A DNA stretch of 25,012 nt, taken from positions 1 to 25,012 of the forward strand of contig DATCJY010000088.1 in the NCBI GenBank assembly GCA_036562565.1, read 5' to 3'. The stretch is from DATCJY01 sp036562565 (GTDB taxonomy: Bacteria > Bacteroidota > Bacteroidia > Flavobacteriales_D > Sanyastnellaceae). Position numbers and translations under genes: made by a program. Positions 16,901-22,204 of the stretch are shown piece by piece. Under the pieces are notes generated by a model. That model saw only the letters and a program-made list of their open reading frames with translations, was not told the origin of the DNA and made no database searches. Each line of letters begins with the position of its first letter. The first letter of the stretch is position 1.

Positions 16901-19827
16901 GTACCGTGAATGCCGGAAACGACCAAATCGTCTGTGCCAATAACGCGAACGTTCAGTTGAACGGCAGCTTGTCAGGCGGGGCTACTGAGGCCATTTGGAC
17001 CACCTCCGGCTCAGGATTCTTTATTCCGAATGCGCAAGCATTGGATGCTACTTATGTGCCTAGTGAAGGCGATATCATGGTAGGAAATGTGCAATTGGTA
17101 TTAACCGCTACCAACAGTTGTAACACTGCCATCGACTTCATGAACGTGGTGTTCTCTCCTGCTCCTACTGTAGATGCAGGTAGCGACCACAACACTTGCG
17201 GTATCAATCCAAGCATCACACTGAATGGAACCATCACCAACGCAGGTGGCGGTATCTGGAGTGGTGGTAATGGTACATTCTCACCAAGCAATACTGACCT
17301 GAACGCTATCTACACACCTACTGCGGCAGAACAAGCTGCAGGTTCGGTTACACTCACATTGACCACCACCAACAATGGTCTTTGTAATGCTGTAGCTGAT
17401 CAAGTAACGATTTACTTCTCCAGTGGTGTTGTGGTGAATGCTGGTAGCGACCAAGTGGTTTGTAACACCTCAACACAAACCGTTCTTCAAGGTAGTGTGA
17501 GCAATGGTTCTTCTACAGGTATCTGGAGCACCAGTGGTTCCGGTACTTTCGTACCTGATGCAACTGCTTTGAATGCTATCTATCAATTCAGTGAAGCAGA
17601 CCTTGCTTCAGGTGGAGTAACGCTCACTTTGACTTCTACCAACAACGGCATTTGCCCGGTAGCTAGCGATCAAATGCAAATCACATTTGGAGATGCCGCT
17701 TATGCATATGCCGGCAATGATCAAAATATTTGCGCATCGTTCACTGAAATCAACCTTAATGGTATCGTGAGCGGTGGAGCTACACAGGGTATCTGGAGCA
17801 CAACCGGATTCGGCAGCTTCACTCCTGGCAGCACCTCATTGCAAACTACCTACTCCATTACTCCGGCAGACATCAACGTTGGTTCAGTTACGTTCATCTT
17901 GAACACTACTGACCACGGAGTATGTATGATGGGTACCGACACTGTAACATTCACCATTTCGCAATCTTCTACAGTGAATGCAGGGGCTGATGTAGCAGTT
18001 TGTGGTTCTAACCTCGATGTAGCATTGAGCGGAGTGGTAAGCGGTGCATCCAACACAGGTATTTGGAGCACGCTGGGCTCCGGTGTCTTCACTCCAAGCA
18101 ACACCGACTTGAATGCCCATTACATCCCAAGTGCAAACGACTCTTTGAATGGAACTGTAAGCCTTGTTCTTACCAGCACCAACACCGGTCTTTGCCCAAT
18201 TGCTACTGACACATTGATTGTAACCATTGAAAGACCTGCTACGGTGATTGCCGGCAATGACATCTCCGTATGTGCGGAAGCATCCTCCATAGCATTGAAT
18301 GGTTCCATCACCGGTGGCAACGGTTCAGCAGTTTGGTCCACAACAGGAAGCGGTTCATTCACTCCTGATAACTATGCACTGAATGCATCATATGTTCCTT
18401 CCTCAAGCGATATTAACGCTGGAAGTGTGAACCTTATTCTTTCATCCAGTGCAAGTGGCATCTGTCCCGTGGCAACCGATACATTGGTATTGTCATTCAC
18501 TTCTCTATCCGTTGTAAATGCAGGTGCTGACTTCGCTGTATGCGGTATCGCTACTCCGGTAACGTTGAACGGCCAAGTAAGTGGACCATCTTCTACAGGT
18601 GTATGGAGCACATTGGGTTCAGGAACCTTTGCTGATAATACTGCATTGAATACCACTTACCAACCAAGTCTCAATGATTCACTTGTAGGAAGCGTAGAAC
18701 TCGTATTGCAATCAACCAACACCGGTCTCTGCGCTACAGCAAGCGATACAATTCGTATTACCATCAACGCTCCGGCTATTGCCAATGCAGGTCCTGACCA
18801 AACTGTTTGTGCTACTCAATCCGCTATCAACCTCAATGGTATTATCAGTGGAGGCAGCAGCACCGGTGTTTGGTCAACTACCGGTAGCGGAAGCTTCAAC
18901 CCGAGCAACACTTCTTTGAATGCTACGTATATTCCTTCATCCGCTGATATAGCCAACGGAAGCATCAGCATCCTGCTTACCTCTACTGGTAATGGTGTAT
19001 GTACACCTGCTCAGGATGAAGTCATCATCACATTTGAACCTACACAAACCGTGAATGCCGGTAATGACCGCACACTTTGTGAAAACGTAAGTTCTATTGA
19101 ACTCGGTGGTATCATCTCCGGTAATAATGCTACAGGAATTTGGACAACTACCGGCTCCGGTACATTCTATCCAAGTGCTACGGAATTAAATGCTACTTAT
19201 ACCTTCTCCGGTTCCGATATCGCTGCAGGTGAAATCATATTCACCCTCACTCCTACTTCAACAAGTATGTGTCCGGGTGAACCTGCTTCGTTCACCGTGA
19301 ACATTGTTCCGGCTCCAATTGCAGCATTCAGCACAATTATAGGAGATAGCCTCCATGTATCCTTCATAGACGAATCCATCGGTGCAGGAACATGGCTTTG
19401 GAACTTCGGAATAGGTGGCACATCCACTTCACAAAATACTTCTTACACCTATCCTGAAGCAGGAAGTTATGAGGTTTCACTTATCGTGACAGCAGCCGGT
19501 GGCTGTGCTGATACGGCCTATGCTACTATCCGTCTCATTGACGAAGAAGACTATAAGCCCATTGCTATTCCAACAGGTTTCTCACCTAACAACGATGGCA
19601 ATAACGATGTACTACGTGTATTGGGAGGTCCTTTCCAAGAAGTAGATTTCAGAATCTACAACGGATGGGGTAACCTCATCTTCTCAACCACTGATCCTAA
19701 CGAAGGTTGGGATGGTACCTACAAAGGCGAACCACAACCGGGTGGCGTATATGTATACACTGCTGTGGGTATCACCAAGAAAGGCAGATACATTAAAACT
19801 TCAGGTAGTGTAACACTCATCAGATAA
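10996..19827 (+). CDS. Giant T9SS type B surface protein: IgGFc-binding-like region, 26 repeats, PKD, CHU_C
   Basis: 2943 residues. A signal peptide ends near residue 36 (VVVALILILGISYQSYSQ); ATGs at 11020 and 11032 fit the signal peptide better than 10996 and may be the true start. Residues 37-470 resemble the IgGFc-binding N-terminal domain found on bacteroidetal surface proteins (GTEFWFAPPD, CYYECSHN, YVAVKGSL, VYATHVTGFGCEMGMAVLPP). Residues 472-2774 are 26 tandem repeats of 87-90 residues opening with xVNAGxDxxxC and closing with TLTTTGNGxCxxVSD. A PKD domain (about 2775-2850, WLWNFGIGGTSTSQNTSYTYPEAGSYEVSL) and the CHU_C sorting domain (2855-2943, TGFSPNNDGNNDVLRV to GSVTLIR) complete it. 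The architecture is that of a long, T9SS-exported, cell-surface adhesin stalk. The downstream PorP/SprF gene, 31 nt away, supports this. The ligand is unknown; IgG binding should not be assumed. Confidence 0.92.
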   Translation: MLHPQKQNMEAQMLTLRKVVVALILILGISYQSYSQSGTEFWFAPPDISDDHGSSPIFLIVSSNGEPATVTVSMPANNGFTPITRFVQANKSEKIDLTAFRNILETRPTNQVLNTGLRIQSTSSITCYYECSHNSNTDIWALKGPNSLGKEFYIPLHKHAPFYNHSFTNHKAIASFDICATEDNTTVTIYSPTPVDGHPALTQFSITLNKGQTYSCGWTGTNYTQPSTHPSGAVVIANKNITVSIKDDSNHNPSGSCYDIMGDQIIPVDILGTDYVAVKGSLNDNGDESIFVLATQNNTQVFKDGSTTPIATLFAGESYRIDMDYLSTGSVNSVYIRTSKPVYATHVTGFGCEMGMAVLPPLNCAGSHALNFTRTSSENFYITLLCRSHAVNGFTLIGPSAAVIPVTSFVDVPGTMGEWKAARITYNTTQIKVDSTYRITNSIDVFALGIGNGGSTTGCRYGYFSEFVAPITVNAGPDQTICANTSATLEGAVSGGTTTGIWTTSGSGTFSPSAEALDAVYIPSAGDIAVGYVTLTLTSTGACNPVSDQMVLTITPAPVANAGEDIVRCSNNPVVSLAGTVSNATGGVWTGGNGTFIPGNNALTTVYTPTADEIEAGSLVLTLTTTGNGLCSAVSDNVIITFTPSPTVNAGPDQVKCGNNATVSLSGTITVATGVIWTGGNGTFSPSNTALNPIYTPTADEIASGSVTLTLTTTGNGLCNAVSDDITITFTTAPQVDAGPDQTKCANNATVELAGTYTIATGIQWSGGLGVFNPNSATPNATYIPTAAEINNGSITLTITTTGNGTCLAATDEVTIYFSPAPTVNAGNDVSVCANNPAVTLNGSYSIATGAVWSGGNGTFSPNNTAMNAVYTPTAAERTAGSVTLTLTTTGNGSCVAVSDQVVITITPAPTVNAGLDKAVCANNSAVTLNGNISGATGGFWSGGAGNFSPSVNALNAVYTPTETEISNGSVTLTLTSTGNGNCLAVSDDVTISFTTAPTANAGPDQTKCGNNATTQLGGSVTIATGGQWSGGLGVFSPSPNALNATYTPTESEINSGSVTLTLTTTGNNTCNAVTDAMVINFTPAPTVNAGADITICANNAVATLNGSYTVAGGAIWSGGNGTFSPNNTTMNATYTPTPAEIEAGSVTLTLTTTSNGNCNAVSDEVVIHITPAPIVNAGADITACSNNPVVTLNGNIIGATGGVWSGGNGSFSPSANATNAIYTPTAAEIEAGSVTLTLTSTGNGNCNPVSDNVTIFFTSSPTANAGPDQIKCANNATIQLSGAVTVATGGQWSGGLGIFNPSANALNATYTPTAAEINSGSVTLTLTTTGNNNCTPVTDQITIQFTPAPTVDAGNDIIVCANNPVATLNGSFTVAEGVIWSGGNGTFSPNNTTPNATYTPTAAEIQAGSVTLTLTTTGNGNCTAVSDLVVITITSAPIVNAGADITACTNNYTTTLNGQVFGATGGVWSGGNGTFFPNNTVLNATYTPTPDEVESGMVMLTLTSTGNGSCVAVSDQVIITYAPAPVVNAGNDQTLCSNNASIQLNGFVNNSAGGQWSGGLGIFSPSANSLSATYAPTATEIAQGYVVLTLTSTGNGSCLAVTDEITISFTPAPTVNAGPDMTSCANAPQVELSGSFTVATGVLWSGGTGTYSPNGVSPDITYTPSAAEIEAGQVTLTLTTTGNGNCLPESDEVIITIVPAPVVNAGQDQVVCVNNLNVALSGSVTGVTNTGVWSTTGTGTFLPSNTALNATYVLSSEDSLAGGVTLTLTSTANGTCLPVSDQMTISVLPAGTANAGADISVCANNAYVSLNGTVGGGATSGVWSTTGTGAFSPSPNTLNATYVPSAFDIANGSVTLTLTANSCNTAADELTVTFTPAPEVNAGTDQTVCSSETEIQLNGSLGGSATTAIWTTNGTGTFSPSANALNVTYTPTTADINAQNIYFILTSSNNGNCTAESDTVYVNIYPTGTVNAGNDQIVCANNANVQLNGSLSGGATEAIWTTSGSGFFIPNAQALDATYVPSEGDIMVGNVQLVLTATNSCNTAIDFMNVVFSPAPTVDAGSDHNTCGINPSITLNGTITNAGGGIWSGGNGTFSPSNTDLNAIYTPTAAEQAAGSVTLTLTTTNNGLCNAVADQVTIYFSSGVVVNAGSDQVVCNTSTQTVLQGSVSNGSSTGIWSTSGSGTFVPDATALNAIYQFSEADLASGGVTLTLTSTNNGICPVASDQMQITFGDAAYAYAGNDQNICASFTEINLNGIVSGGATQGIWSTTGFGSFTPGSTSLQTTYSITPADINVGSVTFILNTTDHGVCMMGTDTVTFTISQSSTVNAGADVAVCGSNLDVALSGVVSGASNTGIWSTLGSGVFTPSNTDLNAHYIPSANDSLNGTVSLVLTSTNTGLCPIATDTLIVTIERPATVIAGNDISVCAEASSIALNGSITGGNGSAVWSTTGSGSFTPDNYALNASYVPSSSDINAGSVNLILSSSASGICPVATDTLVLSFTSLSVVNAGADFAVCGIATPVTLNGQVSGPSSTGVWSTLGSGTFADNTALNTTYQPSLNDSLVGSVELVLQSTNTGLCATASDTIRITINAPAIANAGPDQTVCATQSAINLNGIISGGSSTGVWSTTGSGSFNPSNTSLNATYIPSSADIANGSISILLTSTGNGVCTPAQDEVIITFEPTQTVNAGNDRTLCENVSSIELGGIISGNNATGIWTTTGSGTFYPSATELNATYTFSGSDIAAGEIIFTLTPTSTSMCPGEPASFTVNIVPAPIAAFSTIIGDSLHVSFIDESIGAGTWLWNFGIGGTSTSQNTSYTYPEAGSYEVSLIVTAAGGCADTAYATIRLIDEEDYKPIAIPTGFSPNNDGNNDVLRVLGGPFQEVDFRIYNGWGNLIFSTTDPNEGWDGTYKGEPQPGGVYVYTAVGITKKGRYIKTSGSVTLIR
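12409..19317 (+). repeat. 26 in-frame tandem repeats of about 264 bp
   Basis: The array begins at residue 472 and ends at 2774 of the giant protein. Repeats 2-14 (12670-16101) are all exactly 88 codons; repeat 1 has 87 and repeats 15-26 vary between about 87 and 90. Every repeat has one cysteine about ten residues from its start and one about 72 residues in. Two sequence classes are visible: WSGGNGTFSP/YTPTAAEI (repeats 2-14 and 19) and WSTTGSGTF/YVPS..DI (repeats 1, 15-18, 20-26). Amino acids are far better conserved than synonymous bases. Confidence 0.95.
13198..15573 (+). repeat. Higher-order repeat: three copies of a 792-bp, three-repeat unit
   Basis: Repeats 4-6 (13198-13989), 7-9 (13990-14781) and 10-12 (14782-15573) follow the same internal order. 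The first member has KCxNNAT and QWSGGLG and ends in TD; the second has GS(Y/F)(S/T)(I/V)A and FSPNNT; the third has (I/F)GATGG or SGATGG before FWSGG/VWSGG and a TSTGNG ending. Repeats 13 and 14 (15574-16101) continue as a partial fourth copy. Confidence 0.8.
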
Positions 19828-19858
19828 TCTAGTCACTCATTTCAAATAAAAAACTCCC

Positions 19859-20860
19859 ATGAATACCATGAAAAAATCTTTCACTTTCTCGAAAGCACAG
19901 GTATTGATTGTAGCCCTCAGCTTACTTATCGGAAGAATGAGTGCACAAGATTTTCACCTCTCGCAATACGATCTCTTCCCGTTGTACTACAACCCTGCTC
20001 AAACAGGGATGTATGCCGGTGAGAAAACCGATTATCGCTTCTCTGGTAATTATCGCACTCAATGGCAAAAGCTACAGGGTAAGCCCTACTCTGCATTTGG
20101 TGTGGGTTTCGATATGCCCATTGACCGCTATGGTGTGGGAATCCTTGTGATGGACCACATTGCAGGAATATCCAACTTTGCAACCACACAAGTGTTGCTT
20201 TCAGGTGCATACAGCATCACCGAGCCAAAGAGCAAAAACCACTACCTCTCTGCCGGACTGCAACTTGGCTTTCTTCAAAAGCGCTTCTCATATGGCGACT
20301 TGTTTTTCGAAAACCAATACAACGGTATAGATGGTTTTGACCAAGGTCTTGATCATGGTGAGTACATTCCTGATTTGAGCATCTTCCGATTGGATGCCAA
20401 CTTGGGTGTATACTACAAATACATTGATAGAAACAAGCGCTTTGACCCGTCCATTGGATTTGCATTCTATCATGTGAATACTCCCGATGAATCATTCAAT
20501 GGTCCCAAGAGCGACTTGCCAATTCGCTGGAATGCCAACGTAGCCTGTGATATCCACCTTGATGAACAGTTCATTGTGACTCCTCAAATGCTTTATATGA
20601 GACAAAAGAAAGCCACAGAAATCAATGCTGGACTGATGCTGGGCTATCGCATTGCTATGTCTCAGTATTATCTTCTTGGTGGTGGTAGTTACCGCCATAA
20701 AGATGGTATCGTCTTCCAGATGGGTATCAAACAAGGTGGCAGCATCTTCCGCGTTAGCTATGATGTCATCACCAGCCCACTCAAAAACTATGGCGGTGGC
20801 CGCGGTGGTTTCGAAATGGCCGTGGTATATACCGGAAAACTCAGCTCAAAACGTAGGTAG
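19859..20860 (+). CDS. PorP/SprF family type IX secretion-associated membrane protein
   Basis: This 333-residue protein has a signal peptide (KAQVLIVALSLLIGRMSAQ) followed at once by the family hallmark QDFHLSQYDLFPLYYNPAQTGMY. Further typical stretches are YRTQWQKLQGKPYSAFGVGFDMP, GVGILVMDHIAGISNFATTQVLLSGAY, HYLSAGLQLGFLQKRF and PIRWNANVACDIHLDEQFIVTPQMLYM. It is expected to form an outer-membrane barrel of about 14 strands. It starts at the ATG at 19859 or the next in-frame ATG at 19868. In Flavobacterium johnsoniae, SprF-type proteins are encoded just after giant adhesins and are needed for their export, and related proteins bind CHU_C tails. The 31-nt gap and lack of a terminator after the giant gene make cotranscription and a dedicated partner role likely. 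Confidence 0.93.
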   Translation: MNTMKKSFTFSKAQVLIVALSLLIGRMSAQDFHLSQYDLFPLYYNPAQTGMYAGEKTDYRFSGNYRTQWQKLQGKPYSAFGVGFDMPIDRYGVGILVMDHIAGISNFATTQVLLSGAYSITEPKSKNHYLSAGLQLGFLQKRFSYGDLFFENQYNGIDGFDQGLDHGEYIPDLSIFRLDANLGVYYKYIDRNKRFDPSIGFAFYHVNTPDESFNGPKSDLPIRWNANVACDIHLDEQFIVTPQMLYMRQKKATEINAGLMLGYRIAMSQYYLLGGGSYRHKDGIVFQMGIKQGGSIFRVSYDVITSPLKNYGGGRGGFEMAVVYTGKLSSKRR

Positions 20861-20892
20861 AATAAATCCTGCCTCTCCTAACTTTAAACAGG

Positions 20893-20926
20893 ACTCCGCA
20901 TTCTAACCGATGCGGAGTTTTTTTTT
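20893..20926 (+). terminator. Rho-independent terminator after the PorP/SprF gene
   Basis: A perfect 9-bp stem (20893-20901 with 20910-20918), an 8-nt loop and a run of nine T's (20918-20926). It starts 32 nt after the stop codon and would end the giant-protein/PorP transcript. Confidence 0.92.
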
Positions 20927-20966
20927 GAGCACCCACTCACCACCTGCTTCATTTAGCATTCACGAC

Positions 20967-20976
20967 TTTCGCGAAA
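20967..20976. promoter_or_regulatory. 10-bp palindrome upstream of the aldolase promoter
   Basis: TTTCGCGAAA is a perfect palindrome about 60 bp upstream of the -7 element at 21030. It could be an operator, but a 10-bp palindrome may occur by chance in a window this size. Confidence 0.2.
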
Positions 20977-21004
20977 AACAAAACATACAGCCAAGCCGGA
21001 ACCA

Positions 21005-21037
21005 TTGCCTAATACACCCCCTTTTTTCGTAGGTTTG
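21005..21037 (+). promoter_or_regulatory. Promoter candidate for the fructose-bisphosphate aldolase gene
   Basis: TAGGTTTG (21030-21037) exactly matches the Bacteroidota -7 element TAnnTTTG. A TTG (21005-21007) lies 22 nt upstream as the -33 element. The start codon is 40 nt downstream and an intrinsic terminator lies upstream, so a promoter is expected in this gap. Confidence 0.6.
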
Positions 21038-21077
21038 ACACCTCTTAAAATATTAACTCAAATAACACAGAAATACA

Positions 21078-22142
21078 ATGCGTTTTCGTCCAGGAGTTCT
21101 TACAGGTGATGAAGTCACCGAAGTTTTCAATGATGCAATAGACAAACAATATGCACTACCTGCAGTGAATGTAATCGGTACTGACAGTGTAAATGCCGTG
21201 CTCGAAACTGCTAGAGAAGTCAACTCTCCAGTCATCATCCAGTTCAGCAATGGCGGTGGTGCATTTTATGCAGGTAAAGGATTGAAAAATGATAACCAAC
21301 AAGCCTCTGTTCTTGGCGCAGTTAGCGGAGCTGAGCACATTCATCGTTTGGCTGAGGCATACAATGTTCCGGTTATCATCCACACCGACCACTGTGCTAA
21401 AAACATCATTGCCTGGATGGATGGTATGCTCACTGAGGGTGAGAAATACTTCGAAAGAACAGGTAAGCCGCTTTTCAGCTCTCACATGCTTGACCTCAGC
21501 GAAGAACCGTTGCAAGAAAACGTAGAAATCTCTTGTGAGTATTTCAAACGCATGGACAGAATGGGCATTACCTTGGAAGTAGAACTAGGTGTAACCGGTG
21601 GAGAAGAAGACGGTGTAGACAATACAGGTGTAGACAGCAGCCGACTCTATACTCAACCGGAAGAAGTGGCCTATACATATGAGCACCTAAGCAAAATCTC
21701 CAAACGTTTTACTATTGCCGCTGCATTTGGTAACGTGCATGGTGTTTATAAACCCGGCAACGTAAAACTTCAACCAATTATCTTGAAGAATTCCCAAGAA
21801 TACGTTCAACAAAAGTTCAACACCGGGCCTAAACCTATCCATTTCGTATTCCACGGTGGTAGTGGTAGTACACAAGAAGAAATCCGTGAGGCAATCAGCT
21901 ACGGTGCCATTAAGATGAACATCGATACCGATATGCAATACGCATTTCTTTCCGGTGTGAGAGATTATATCTTGGGTAAAAAAGATTACCTCATGTCTCA
22001 AATTGGCAACCCTGAAGGAGAGGACAAGCCAAATAAGAAATACTACGACCCACGTGTATGGCTGAGAGAAGGTGAAAAAGCTTTTGTCAATCGTTTGAAA
22101 CAAGCTTTCGAAGACCTCAACTGTGTGAATAGAAACGCATAA
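21078..22142 (+). CDS. fbaA: Class II fructose-bisphosphate aldolase
   Basis: This 354-residue cytoplasmic enzyme interconverts fructose 1,6-bisphosphate with dihydroxyacetone phosphate and glyceraldehyde 3-phosphate in glycolysis and gluconeogenesis. It aligns along its length with the zinc-dependent class II (FbaA) type: ALPAVNVIGTDSVNAVLETA, VIIQFSNGG, IHTDHCAK with catalytic Asp104 and metal ligand His105, HMLDLSEEPLQENVEI, LEVELGVTGGEEDGVDNT with Glu169, ASFGNVHGVYKPGNV-like AAFGNVHGVYKPG with metal ligand His221, FVFHGGSGS with His259, and KMNIDTD. The ending NPEGEDKPNKKYYDPRVWLR matches the E. coli-type enzyme. The N-terminus (MRFRPGVLTGDEV) is only a few residues shorter than that of E. 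coli, so the start is well supported. It is a single-gene unit with its own promoter candidate and terminator. Confidence 0.97.
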   Translation: MRFRPGVLTGDEVTEVFNDAIDKQYALPAVNVIGTDSVNAVLETAREVNSPVIIQFSNGGGAFYAGKGLKNDNQQASVLGAVSGAEHIHRLAEAYNVPVIIHTDHCAKNIIAWMDGMLTEGEKYFERTGKPLFSSHMLDLSEEPLQENVEISCEYFKRMDRMGITLEVELGVTGGEEDGVDNTGVDSSRLYTQPEEVAYTYEHLSKISKRFTIAAAFGNVHGVYKPGNVKLQPIILKNSQEYVQQKFNTGPKPIHFVFHGGSGSTQEEIREAISYGAIKMNIDTDMQYAFLSGVRDYILGKKDYLMSQIGNPEGEDKPNKKYYDPRVWLREGEKAFVNRLKQAFEDLNCVNRNA

Positions 22143-22148
22143 TTCAAT

Positions 22149-22182
22149 AAAAAAAGCGATGAACTCATTCATCGCTTTTTTT
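22149..22182. terminator. Bidirectional terminator between convergent genes
   Basis: A perfect 15-bp inverted repeat (22149-22163 with 22168-22182) has a 4-nt loop. Seven A's flank the left side and seven or more T's the right, so it reads as a GC-containing hairpin with a U-tract on either strand. It serves the aldolase gene (stop at 22142) and the opposing gene (stop at 22205). Confidence 0.92.
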
Positions 22183-22204
22183 TATGCTTATCAAGTTTTT
22201 CCGA

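Noticed and set aside
12639..18656. Many minus-strand open frames of 64-205 codons across the repeat array
   Set aside because: They recur at the repeat spacing and mirror the Thr/Gly/Ala-rich sense codons, so they are by-products of composition; none has a signal peptide, domain or plausible start context.
12409..19317. Regular direct repeats considered as CRISPR or satellite DNA
   Set aside because: The units are about 264 bp, stay in frame within one long protein and show conserved amino acids with variable synonymous sites.
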